A DNA stretch of 64,000 bases from Phorcus lineatus. Lineage: Eukaryota; Mollusca; Gastropoda; Trochida; Trochidae. Below are positions 20,016-34,200 of the stretch, piece by piece. A model generated the notes under the pieces. The model ran no database searches. It was not told where the DNA came from and saw nothing but the letters and a program-made list of their open reading frames with translations. The DNA lies in NCBI GenBank assembly GCA_921293015.1, contig OV121084.1:26784946-26848945 (forward strand), given 5' to 3'. The position numbers and the translations under genes were made by a program. Positions within the stretch are counted from its first letter, which is position 1. Each line of letters begins with the position of its first letter.

Positions 20016-22188
20016 CAGTATGTACAAACATCTATAATTGAGGTCAGGCCTGAAATAATTGTAACACATGCCATGCATTATCCGTCCTTATGAATTTCAG
20101 TTGACAAACAGGAAGATACTGCATGGGCAAGTAAACTTTTAAAAAATATTCTATATGCACACATGGAAAAATAGTGAAACGCCTCCTTTTTCAGTGGATT
20201 CCGGGATTTAAAAAAATACTGATATTTGATGGATTAGGATCTAATTCATATAAGAGTGTTTCAGGTCTCTTCAATAATAACACATTTTATCATTTCAAAA
20301 ACAGTCATCGATCGATCTAACCCATTTAGAATAGACAGATTGCACAGTCGAATTGTTTTCTTTAACAGCACTTTTAATAGAGGTGTATGTTGACATTTAC
20401 TGACTAAGAGGGATAACTGAAGAAACTGAGTTTAATTCTTTTAGTATGTTTGTCTGCCTGGCAAAATTCATAAAATCGAACATTCTAAATTTTCTTGATA
20501 GATAAGATTAACATTGTTGTAATTGTGTTTCTAAACTTAAAACATCTGTAATCATAATCTCAACTGTCCTACAAAGACTGTTTAATATCAATTCCAGCGC
20601 GGAATTAACATATTAATAGGTGAAATGATTTTTAACAATGACATTGACAAGAAAAATTACCCTTCTCAAGGAACACGATAAAACAAATATTTCTAGAACA
20701 CAAGAGATGATTAAATTTCAAATCATAGCATGTAAGTTCTGATTTCTTGTCAATCATCTTATAGGAATAAAACTGAAATAAGTAAAATTGCAAATTGAAA
20801 ATCTCAATGTTCTTAAGTGCAACTTGGATACATTTAGATGCAATTAGAGCTTCAGAGAGGCAAATGTTGAAGTACAGTTGGTGGAGGACTGCAACAGCAG
20901 CATCTATGATTCTTATGGCACATTATATTAGGGTTCTCTGGTTGCAAGCAGGACTCTTCCATTAATCATGGAATAAATCAGATTAAGGTAACAAGGAGTG
21001 CAATACAGAAGTGAGTATCCCAGCTACAAAAACGTTAAACAATGCATTTGTTATGAATTCATTTATAAACGATAACACAATTAACATAAACAGCAAAGTT
21101 GTCAAATTAAACTTAAGTGGATTTTTGATGAAAACATTAAACATTCGTCAACACTTAACCAGTATACATATGTTTAAAATCGTGTAAAACATCAGCAACG
21201 AAAGTTGTGATAATAGTTATGGAAGGTAAATACTTATTTTACAATATAAAGATTTAAGAATAATGTAAAAAAAGGAAATATAAAGCAAATCGTTTACAAA
21301 CCCCTAATTTGTATGCTTCCTATATATTCAAGTAAAACAATGAATAGCAAAACAATAATGAAAAGGTTTTAATAGATTTATATCAGACACATGTAGGTTA
21401 GAAAACTTGCAAACCTAATTAGTCATGTTGATTCCGGCTGATTAATCTTGCATGATTCAGATGATTACCGATTGATCTCGCAACTAACATTAAAATGGTA
21501 TCCAATACTTCTGATGAACAAATCCAACTATTCGTAACTACAAAGTGTTTACCTTACCATCATGGGCTGTCCTTGCTGAACCTACGTATCATTCTGAAAG
21601 GGAAACAGACTGGCGGCAGAAAAGAGGAACAAGAGTTTGATACCTTTTTTTAACGAACGAATTTGAAATAATTAATATGAATTAGAACATAATATGAGAT
21701 GTTATTGCACTCGTACATTCAATTGAAAATTAGTTAGTGAATTATAAAAGTTAAACAATTATTGCTCAATATTGATAGATTAACTAGAAACAAAAAATCC
21801 ATAATTTATATTAAAACGTTTGAAATAAACATTTAATTCTGACAAGTGCACAAGGGTAAAAAAAAGCAAAATATAATCAAATATAATGTCTTAAAACTGA
21901 TGAGATGGAGAATGATCATGACATGAGTAAAGAAAAAACGAAAATGGATTAAATCTTCTTAGTATTGTATCTGTAAAGAAAATATATCAAACACAAAGAA
22001 AAGTGACACCTTGAAATCAATAATCAATGATCAGTAAACAAAGTTTTCACTCTAGAATTAAATTAGAAAAAATATTACCAAGTATATAACGAAATGTCTT
22101 GTATGTACTGTAACGTTACAAATGCTTTTACTACAAACATATTGAATTACAATTCAAGATCATAACGTTTGGTCTGTAATAAACTTAC
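20016..22188. other. Intergenic region between the two spliced genes
   Basis: No supported coding block. The 3' end of the minus-strand modular gene should lie here or be absent. A candidate small exon (minus, about 21557-21580, TTCAGCAAGGACAGCC then GTAAGG) was noted but cannot be confirmed. The sequence is otherwise AT-rich and unremarkable. Confidence 0.4.
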
Positions 22189-22296
22189 CGCAGGAATCAC
22201 TTGTTGAATTGCTGTAACAAACGCAGCTTGCTGAATTATCCCTGTTGAGTATGCAAGCGCCCGTTTTGTTGTCACAGACTCTTTTTCCACAAGGGT
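22189..22296 (-). CDS. EGF exon 8 (last recovered exon)
   Basis: Phase 1-1 exon with six cysteines, starting [10 protein letters not shown] and continuing [10 protein letters not shown]. It closes with TGC-G before GTAAGT. It follows module 7. The next exon was not found; a candidate acceptor near 21604 would give an immediate stop (GAA TGA) and could be the terminal exon. Confidence 0.75.
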
Positions 22297-25200
22297 CTGT
22301 AAAAATACTTCAGTTATTGCTAAGAAACCCTATATATTTTTTTAAGTATTTCTAATGAACTAAACGAAGTGCACTTCTTTCCGATAAAACGACTTTTGAT
22401 AAAAATGTCTTTTCTGAGTTTATCACGTCATAGTGTGACTCGGTGATTAGGAAAGATGATGAAGAAGGTTTACGTAAACTAGTACAGTTAGGTTAGGTAG
22501 TAACAGTAAAGTAACTTCTTAATAAAAATGCAATCAATGATTATACATAATTGTTTGTGGTTACACAAAGTGGAATTGAATCTTAATTTTAAAGAAGTAA
22601 TGTAAAAAGTATTTTTGAATAATCCTTTGATTAGTTTACCTCTCCTAAAACAGTTATCCTTTTGAAGTAGATTTCACATATCCTCAGTAAAATAAGTAAA
22701 GGGTCAACCAAATTTTCATTATTTAGATATTCAATGGTACTTTTAGGATTCATGTTATGATCTCATATTGAATATCCTTAACTTTTTTCTTGAGTATACA
22801 TGGACGATACGGATAACTGTAAAGAAGGCCACAACACATTTAAGGTATCAGTATACATGTAGCCCGTCAAAGCAAAGATGACATTGACCTTGATAATTAA
22901 GCGAACCAAAATACCTGTTGAGGGCCTTGGCCTGATATTGAAACAACGCTCTGGTGAATCAGTTCTGAAAGGTTGAATTTGAAAATAAACAGCATTAACA
23001 TGTAACATTACATTTGGATGAGAACATCTGGGTGAACTGTAAATTGTCATCTGTACAAAATTGTAATCTCTAAGCTCTAAAAATGCTTTTGTGACGGGTT
23101 CAAAAGCATCCATATTCTTACAGATCTTATGTCATCTACATTGGGTTAATTATTTCGAGTCGTTTATTTAAGGATAGATTTTAAGAATAAAGATTCTTTA
23201 TCTTTCAGTAACTACCAATTTTATCAAATCAATTATTATTTTACAACATTATTTACACATACATTGTAGTTTTGAAAGTTTATCCGTAATGTTGTCCATT
23301 ACCATTATGGATATCTGTTAAAATGACATGTTCTCCTTGCCCTTTCATAATTTATATATATAGTTCATTCTGAAACCCTCAGGGAGATATCACACTTTCC
23401 TTTATGACATCTTATGAGGTTATCGTGGGTAGCCATAAACATTTTATTTGTTTGTCAATTTTTTTTACAACTTGAATATTTGAAGTTTTGTAGCGTGTCA
23501 TTACTTTTCTCAATATGCTCATTTAAAGTTTTGACCAGCTGTTGATGTCATTGAAGGGAATAGAAAGTGAATTCCGAAGAAAAAAGTTTTTTCGGGAGAA
23601 GAACTTTATTGTGGAATGTACATTTGAAAATACATGCAAGTTCATGCGAAAGAAGAATATTTTTTTAGAAAGGATGTGTATTTTCACAATGAAGTGCATG
23701 TTGCTAAGAAAGAGGTCTTCTCCTAAAACGTGATATTTATCAAAATAAGGTAAATAAGGTCACTTACCTTGCTTTCAGACAAATAGTGTTAGCAGACCCT
23801 GCCAGTTCAGTGGCAGAGACGGAGACGTCTGTGATACAGTCTGTGAAGGTGACATCCTTCATTGATGGGAACACTTTAGCTTTGCCCTTTGAGGATTTAA
23901 CCTGGGGACTAATGTTAAGTGGAAATAATTAAAATGATTTCCGAAAGGGGAATACTTAGATAAGTTATTTCTAAAGGTCCAGCGATGCCCCACACACACC
24001 ATGCTGATGAGGTCAGAAAGACCGAAACAGCTGGCTGTCCATGGTTATGTGTCTCTTGTACCATTCATTCGGTCTGATAGAGCACGCCAAGATTGAACAC
24101 TGATTTGCTTCGGCCTTGCAGTAACCTGCCGTTGAAACACGGTTTGACCACTCTATGCAAAGTAGTGGAACTGTAAGCTTTATGTATTCAAAATATATAT
24201 TTGCAGTGTACTTTCTAGAGCAACGTATACGTACCATTCGCCGTCTTTAGGCTTGGAGTGAACAAGGAAATGACAATCTTCAAAAGTGGCACAACGTATA
24301 TCACTCCCTCCTGCCGGGGTTGGCTCTTTGAAGCTGTCCTGAAGAAATTGGAAACATGTAGAATGTTCGTCGTTCGACGACAAAAAAGGTTTAGCAACAA
24401 AGAAATTAATTAATAATCTTTTTAGTAAAAGATACATGACCATATTTGCTGAGTAAGTTTTAGGTACATATCCGAAATAATACGTTACTTTACATATTGG
24501 ACAAACAGTTATAATTAGGGACTTAGTTATGAATGAAAATAAATTAAGAATAATGACATATTTCTTCTTTGATCACCAGATATCAGTCATTAGAATTACA
24601 ATATCCCATACTTATTTAATCCTGTATATGTGACAGGTATCACTCTATAATGTTCAGTTATGAAGTAGATGATTAAAACTGGGACTTACAGTTGGGATCG
24701 ATCCTGTAACAAATGTAATAAAACGATTCAGATAATTAACCATCAACTAACAGGAAAAAAAGAAAATTAATGATTCACAAAGTTGAAACATTCACAGATT
24801 TATTTTTTATTCTAAGTTCAATAAATCATTTTGATGTTTTCGGAAAAGCATGTTACCTGTGTCGATGACATGCAAATGGTAGCACACCGAATCATCACGA
24901 TTACTGAAACGAATCGAATTAATTATTTTAAATATCTTGGAAAAATATGTAGAATGTTAACATTCATACATAGCGCTTCACAATATTGTCGCAGTTTCAT
25001 AAATTAAAATCAAATGTAAAAAAGTACTGTTTGATAAATTATCAAATGATAGGGAAACTTTTTATCAGACAGTTGATATCAAACGCTCGGATCAATGGTT
25101 TATGCTGTTGAATGCAGATGAATGCTATTGTTGTTAAGAACATATTAGAAGTCCCTAGAGTCATACCTCTCCCTCTTTAAAGACGTATGCCCAGTGGTCA

Positions 25201-28200
25201 CACAAACTCTCTTGTCACCAGTTTCGGACGGCGTGATGTCTACGTTTCCCTTGTAAAGGTCAGAACGTCCAGGAACATCCGTATCCTTGGAAAGCTGACC
25301 GGATACGATGACCATCAATCCTTTATCGTGAGGACCGGGTACAACCACTGGTCTTGGACTGTGTTAGGGGTATCGGGTTCTTTAATGATTATCTCATAAG
25401 TAAAATTGCTTATTAGGTTGATTTACAATTTATACTAAGATTCTCATATTGTTTAAATCATATATGATCGTTTTGAAGGTACAAAGAGTAAAATAACTTA
25501 CGCATCTGGTTTGGCAACTGAAATCGGGATTTTGCAGATTTTATCTTTGACACAAATGAAAGTTGATCCTTTAGGCAGCATGACGTTTGTAAACGATTGC
25601 TGAAACAATCAATTTTTTTATTGAATATAAAAATAACATTAAACGGAATGCGCTCAAACTGATTATACTTCAAGTTACTAAGAGTATTAAAGAGTAAAAG
25701 CATTTTTAATAGTATTTTTATGTTGGTAGCGCTTAATCGGTCATGCCAATGTTACTTTAAATGGAAACGGCAAAACTATTCACAGAAAGGTGAAAATAAT
25801 AAAAGATTATTAAAAAATTTCCACATACAAAGATTCTTCAAGAGTATACCAAAATTTTCCCCAGCAATATTTTCCCCAGTAACCAATACCGAGTTGTGAC
25901 ATAGTCGAATGAATATGACCATCACAACGAATGTTGATTGTTTCAACCAAAAAGTATAAATAAATATGATTCCCGAAACAGAAAAAGGGGAAAAAAACGA
26001 AAAAAAAAATTAAAACACAAATTAAAAGTGTTAAAAAACTATATTTGATAGGGAGTAACGAATGCTATTTTTGAAACGGGTTACCACAGAGCTGGACGGT
26101 ACACCAGTAGCTGAAATGCAAAAGAACCCAAACTATTACAAACAGGTGGTTCTATTTGTAACCCAAAAGGATTTCAGGAGTAGAGACTTCATGATTTATA
26201 AAGCGTTAAAAATATGTGTAGGTTTAAAGGAACTATTGCACGCTTTTACGGTTTAAATTGGTTATTTTAAGGTTTTCGAGGACTTATGCATTCAATTAAG
26301 CTTTCTATCGATGCATTGAAGTACTTAACATTCTTTACAATTCACCTGCAATCAACAATGAAAATGTAAAGACAGCCTCTGTCGGCTTGGACATATAAAA
26401 AATCTATTGTTAGCTGTGCACAAAACGGATAAATTATGGACAGTTGAACACGGCTGAACTAGTAATGTGTGCAACTATTGAATTTACCTAAACTCTGAAC
26501 TGAGAACAAAGAATGAAATATGTTTTATGAAAGCAATGTTGTAATTAACCGATTTAATAACACAGCATTAGCATTGTTATTAGATTGACCAAAGCGGCTA
26601 CCTTTTCCGCTTTTCTTGTTAAAAGCAAAATTTTAATATTTCCGATATCGTAGTTCATGCGGATTTAATGCAACGTTGCATTAAATACTTCCGGCCTTTA
26701 AAAATCAACTTTACTACCTGAATATACGAAATATTTGTTAAATAACTTACGAGGTAGATTACTTGAGTGAGGATAGTGAGTAATATCGAGAGATATGCAA
26801 TATCTGTTCATTCGTTGTGTTTACGAAATATTGGTGTGCACTAGTGCGTTTAAATTTCAATGCATGTACATGTTACTAAATCAAACGCAACTGTAGGATT
26901 GTACAATAAATCTTTCCAACATTGATGATACTAATGGTTGTTCGGCTTTGCATGTCCAATCAAATATTTCAATTACTACAACTTTTTATATGCGATATAT
27001 TCTTGTCCATGGCTAAAGAGACATTTAAATAATAACGACAGTTGTGACCTTTCAATAAAAACAACAATATCTTACTGTTATCACAAAGATTCCCTTGGTA
27101 GCCGATAGAGCAGTGGCATTTGAACGTTGAACCAATTTGTTCACATACGCCATTGTTGTTGCAAGGTGAAGATTTGCATGGGGCAACTAAAGAGAAAAGG
27201 AAAAGAGGAAACAACTTTCCGGCTTGTGAAAATCAAATTTTCTAAATAATTTATAAATTTCTTAAAAGATTAAGTATTAATAGCGCAGATACTGGGGAAA
27301 AAAGTATTTTAAAATACTATAATAACATATATTTCTACTCCTGATATTAAAAAACGTATCGTTATCAAATATAACAGTCAAGGTTCCATTACTGCTGATA
27401 TTGAAAAAAAAAACTGATATCAGTTTTAAAAACCTTAGGTATTAGTACTGCATAATCTAAACTAAGATTATATTGATTCCAAACATTTACATCAAACAAA
27501 TTAATAATTAACATGCATATTGTACATACTTTCTCCACAAAAGAGTCCCGCGTGTGAGTCATCACATACACATGATGCGCTGTGGTCCGGCTCAATGATA
27601 CAGTCACCATATCCGCAGGATTTATTTACACAGGGTTCTGAATCAAGAAACCGACATTGCCATCACCAGTGATGCAGGGACAAAAGACATGTGTTCTGTT
27701 TAATTACAATAAGACTAGGGGACATTGTATCCAACTTGGTAACTCTTGACTTATATAGAAAATATTTATAATTCAAAAAGAGGTTATTATTTTTTTAATT
27801 GATTTATTATCATTTTTCATTTTTATCTTATAATCATTGAAATGTGGTTACCAGATGTATCCGGGTCAACTTTATAACACCTGGGGACGTCTTCATCTCT
27901 GAAATATATTTACCATATGACAATTCTATTCCAATAATACCAAATTGTTCAAATGTGAGAAAAGTAACAATGCGAATTGTCGTCGAATACTAATTTTCAT
28001 ACAAATCGATTTCAATAAGACATGGGCAGGAAATAAACCTTTCGAAGTTTTCAAACAAACTACCAACACGAAGTTAAACTTTTGAATCGACATCTCAGTA
28101 ATTGTGTGGTCAGAGCTCGTGACGTCAGAAAATCATATTATGACATCTTAACCGTTCACTTGACAGTTCCTATTTCACTGTAGACAGTGGCGATCAAGAT

Positions 28201-31200
28201 TATAATTTCTAAATTAATATGTCAGCATCTCATTTGACTGATGAATGAAGTATGCGTACTTTATTGGACATTATTTAGTAATTCATTGGACGTAAACAAT
28301 TTCACTGAACATTCTTAAACAATTTCAGCTATCATTTTAAAACAAATTTTTGAATATTAATGCTGATTATTCTAACCTCGATTTGAGACAGAAATTCTGA
28401 AGGGCTGTAGTAGACATTGGTTCTAACACCACGTCTGTTACACACGACCCCGCTTCAAGTTTCGTTGGAAAGACATGGTAGTCAACTTTACCCACATCTC
28501 CTTCTGTTACCTGAGAACTGGGGAAATAGAAAATCAGTCATTCATTCAGTATTTATGGCCATATAACCATGATTACAACATGAAGAAACTTACAATGAAC
28601 TACCAAAGTGAAAATATTCTGATCTATTGAAACCTTAATTATCATTTAACATATCTTGGTGAATGTATTTGATATTTTGACCAGTTCAGATACAAAACAT
28701 AACAATTAGGAAAGAACAATTAAAAACAACCAACGGGAGTAGATGTTATATATCTTGAATAATATCCGATGTACACTAATCACAATAAACACATATCTAA
28801 CTGAAAAGAAATTATTTTGGAAATCCTTACGTTTTCTGAATGAATGCTTAAATTGGGTATGGGTAATAACAAATTTCACGTTTCCCTCTTTATCATGGTT
28901 TATCTGTATCCTTTTTGTGTAACGATATCAGTACATTACAAACAATATAATTCAATACACTTAAAAGGTATACTTTGTCATGTGGCACAACCAAATGTTG
29001 CTGTTTACATGTATACTGTATTAATTCACATATCTTTATAAATGGTCTTATTTTATCAAGAAGTTGTACTTGTTTCTGAAAATCAACATCCTAATGCTTA
29101 TCGGCTTAGTATGGTGACAATAAACAGGTTTCAGTCGTGATCTGTTATAATAAAACATTGACTCAAACATAACTATGAAACTTTTTTACAGCAGAAACAA
29201 AGACCAATATGGGTTGGTAGCATCCTGAAAATCCTGTAACTAATTTACACATAAATGTGACGCAGAATTTCGACTTTTAAACATTCAAGTTTCTGTTTTT
29301 CCAATTATCATTGAAAACATGAAAATAACATCATAAAAAATTGAGAGATAAAGATGGAAGATAAAGATGGCGAAATGAAGAAACACGAATAATTATAAAA
29401 CAAACTCTGTGTCACTGTAACTTACCAATTTGGTCCATCAGGTTTTGAGTGCATTATAAGATGACACCGAGTCTTATCACGACATTTCAATGTTGATCCA
29501 TCGGGAAGACTTGGCGATATGAATCTATCCTAAAATTGAAACAATTTATATCGTCGAAGAAACGAGAAAACACATTTAATAACGTGCATTTATATCTATT
29601 GAATAAAAAATTATATTGAAAATATACCCCCTGAAATACCAGGGTTGAGCCCTTAAGTTGGGCGGGGATTTGGGGATGGTGGGAGGCTGATGATGAGTAG
29701 CTGATGATATAGCTTGAATCGCGTTCTTAAAAAGATATCAGCTATCTCATTGGTAGAGAGAAGCAGACGGTAGAAAGTGTTACTCATTTGATCTCGAAAC
29801 TACAGCATTGTGAGCGGAGTTATATTTCATACTCACAGTCCGAAGCACTATTATTCCTGGAAAGAAAAGATTTTCGTAGATGTATACTTTTCATAGTTTA
29901 AATAAAAGTGATATAATAGTTCCAAATTCAAAAGCAATTGCATGCTTGAAATAATGATAAAAGCAAGTTGTTGATAAAACAATTCTTGTCATCACATTTG
30001 TAAATCCTACCACCATAACAAATGGGACACACTTCAGTAAATATCGAATTGACAAACACTCGACATATCAATTTTATTTGAATCAAAAGGTCCTGCATGG
30101 ATTTTCAGTTGTCAATAATTTGTTGACTGTATTGTACTACCTGACAATGTGTTTGAGCTGTAAGCTCTAAGGCATTTGCTGAGAGCCTTATTGAGTCTAG
30201 GTAAACCATGTCCTTACATATTCATATCTATCTCATCCTAGATTATGAGATCCTATAAAAAGTAATATAAAGCTATTTGGTATTGCCAATACACACTTAC
30301 AGTACAGAGAAAGACGACCGTTTTAAAAAAGTACCCAAGAGGTGACCGAGTGACCCGACCTAAAACAGCTACAAAACATTACTTTCAACATAACCTATAC
30401 GGAAATTGTTTGGTTAGTACTGGAAGTTATCAATTTTCTTTTGTCACATATTGTACCCAAAAAAGCTTTTTAAGTTCTTCATTACAATCATTTATCCATC
30501 GCCGTCAACGTAAACCGTTTATATAAAAACACTTTCGACACCCAAACCTTTGCAATGTAAAAGCTTGGTTTAATTAATTATTTTCTTTTTTAAAAAATCA
30601 TTATATAAATTGGCAATAAGTCAGCTTATAGCAACCACTTGAAGGTAATAATCTTTTTGCATATCTATGAATGTCTAAAAAGCATTGTTACCTTGGTCCT
30701 TTGACTTTATATGGTAACAGCGGATGTCGCCACTGAATCATGAACAAATTGAAAAAAGAAATAGAAATAAAGAACTGATAGTCATTTGGTAAAGATGAGT
30801 GTTTGATAAATGAGAACTCCATAGATTGCTACTTCTGATAAATACGGATATAAAGTATTAAGAATGGTTATAGAAAAACCTATGATCTTAACTTCCATTA
30901 AATTGTTAAAGATAACTTTAAAAAAGGCTGAATCTAGGAATTAGAATTAGTGAAAGAATGATAAATGAAGCAAATTCTATAAAAACAATTAACTCAATGT
31001 ATTAGGATCATTCAAATGGATTCACATAATATAGCACGCAATCATAAATAGAACAAAAGGGAATCTAAGTATTTGGATACACCGAATGGAACAGGAATGT
31101 ATAACTGATAGCCAAAAGGTTACTAACCTCTGAGTTTTATTCAAGCCTGTCTTAATGCAAACTTTCGTGCTTCCTGGTGTGTTTGGTGTAACTTCAAGTC

Positions 31201-34200
31201 GTGCCTCGTTGATTGAATGTCCGAATTTTTCGACTGGTGTGGTTACTTTCACGTCAATGTCGCCATCTTTCGGTCCTACAGCAAGGTCAGTGCTATAACA
31301 CACATTTAATAAATCAATAAAAACTGTTCAGTTATTTACATGATATGGTAATTTTACAGCGATTAAGAAAACCCTTACAGTACCATCGTGCCTTGATGTA
31401 TTTATCTAAACAATATTCTAAGTTGCGTTTCCAGGGAAATGACCAAAAAGAAATGCAGAAAGAGGTTGAAAACCTCAAAAGAAACCACCACACACAATCA
31501 TTATTCTGTTTTAAAAGTTTCAGAGAGCTAAGGTTCTGGACAGGATAAGACTTTGCACGGACTTCGTTTGGCGGGGGAAAATCTATGATCAGCTGTTTAC
31601 AAAATGGAACAAATTATATAAAAAGCTGAAAACGGCTTAAAGTAACAGAGTATATGTTTCATGTGTTTCCATGTTGCTTAAGCCAAACTTCTTTATGACC
31701 TGAGTTAACTCAAAAACTTTTATTTTTATCTCTACAATGCAAAAATTATGATATTTCAATGTTTTTAATGACAACTGGAGAACGACCCTACCCAATTAAA
31801 AAAATATATAGAAATTCTGTGTCCAATTAACATGTATATTAGTTAAATGACCTACTTAACACTATCAACCTATGTTTGTCTTTTTGTTTGCTGTTAATAA
31901 GGTTCCAAAATTACGTTTGAGTCATTGGCGCGCGCCAATGTCCTGTTTTCGATCACAAATCACGACTTTAACTCGTGAATTGCCACTATACTGAACTGAT
32001 AAGCATTATGGTTAATATTTTCTGAAAGAACAACTAATTCTCGGTGAAATAAACACCCTTTATGAAGTTTGACAGATCTGACCCCAACAACATACGCTTT
32101 GTCACTTTAAGTCGTGTAGCTATCGAATTTCCATAAATTTTAAACTAAAGACAAAGGATGAAATATTGGTATGAATCAATCTTGAAACTTACACGATTCC
32201 ATAAACATAGAATTGGCATTGTTATGGAATTAGCCATATCGGCTGCCGTTTTTCGCTTTTTATTGCTATAGGAAAAATTTTGATTTTTACGATATCGTAT
32301 AATACATGTGAATTTGATATAACGTTGCAATAGTTCCGTTATTTTAGAATTAACCTTATATTCTGATTACGTAGAACTTCTTTAATTATCACAAGGCAGA
32401 TTGCCTGAGTGCGGATTTTAAGTAATATCGAGATATATGTATTTTCTGTGCATTTTGTATACATGAAATGATGTTGTGTGCTAGTGCATTTAATGTCACT
32501 ATGATTGTTACGACCAATCAATAGTTATCTCTTCGAACGAAGTAATAACAATAATGTAAATGAGTGTGTATAAAAGATAACTCAACCTTGGCCCTTTGGT
32601 AAATATCGGAATGACACATTTCTTTCCAACTTTGCATTCAATTATGGCACCATTTTGCAGAGAAGGATCAGTGAAAGCAGGCTGAAAAACATGGACATGT
32701 AGAGTGGTTTAGGTGTGGTGACACAATTGGAATGCTGAAATAATATAACGATATATATTGAAATAATATAACGTGACATGATTGTATAAACTACTTTCAG
32801 TCTTGATATCATACAACTTGTTTTAATCAAACAATATCTCTTGAACAACAACGACAAGATGTGTTTAACAATCAACATGTCTTCTTACTTACCTCAGTTG
32901 TTGGTCCAACTGTAAAGGGGACAAATAAAGATGATAAGGATATGTAATTAGAAATACAAATAACATCAAATATTTTTTCAAAGCAGCTGAGTTTAGGTTT
33001 CCCCCGGAATATTTCTATATCATTTCAAAATTGTATTAATGTATTTATAAACTTATTTATAAATTTTGACAAGTTGTGTAATGCGATTGGAAATGAACGC
33101 ATTTATATCTTATCTATCAAAAAAATGGATTCATTTGAAAAGGGTTTTGGAACTCACTTTTTACGCCACAATCTTGTCCTATATGCCCAACTGGACATTT
33201 ACACTTATAACTCGTGTCCTCAGACTCACAGATGCCGCCGTTGTGACAAGGCGACGTCAGGCATGGATTTTCTGTAAGCATTTTCATATAATCATATTCT
33301 GTCACTTTAATCTTCCAAAGAGTGCTGCGTGGTTTGATAGACACTGTCAAATGTAAAACGTGTAAAATATGAAATTATCAAAGACTTTGAGAAAGATTTT
33401 GTGTAGTCATCTCTTGTAATTGATTGCTTTTCATGGGTGTTATATTTCAAATATGTTCTTAATACATGCAGAGCACGCTGTTGTTGATGGTGACTATGAC
33501 ATTTATAACAAATTATATCTATCTTGTCAAGCTTATATGATTGCTGCTTGTCCTGCTTGTAATTATGACGACACTAAACACATACTGAAGAGTGATTTCA
33601 CACAACAGGAAATAGATAGGTTTGCAGATCATCTCAAAATGATAAAGTGTATACGGGTCCTGGCCCAAAATAAGAAACATTATCTCAATAACACTTGTTA
33701 TATACCATTGCACCCCGTTCTAATACGGCAGAATACATGTACATGTGCGCAAGTTACAAATAATCAGATGATTGATTTTTCTGCAATCGGTCGGACAATT
33801 TTGAATCGAAGAAAATGACTAAGTAAATATAATTAATACATAATAATATATATAAGTATAGTATACAAATATTCTAATTTGAAACATATTTTAAAATTCA
33901 CGGAATCGTTTATAATTTGACAGGTCACCCCTCCTTGCAGGACAGAAAATTGAAAAATAGTACCAGTTTTTCTGCAATCGGTCAGACAAAACATGGAGGA
34001 AGGGAATCGTGTGTATGATATACTGTACTGCATACACTCGCCGATCAGAGTATCATAACAGAAAAAAGATATCCCTTAATCTCGCACAAAAATATTTCCC
34101 TGTATAATCAAATCTATAATTATCTGCAACGACAAAAAAGATTGTAAGTTAGCCTATATGTTTCCATGAAAATCAAAGAGGCATATCTACAAGTACACGG

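Noticed and set aside
33420-33818. 132-codon plus-strand frame in a modular-gene intron
   Set aside because: No recognisable domain, promoter or splice context, and AT-rich composition like the surrounding intron. It is probably chance.
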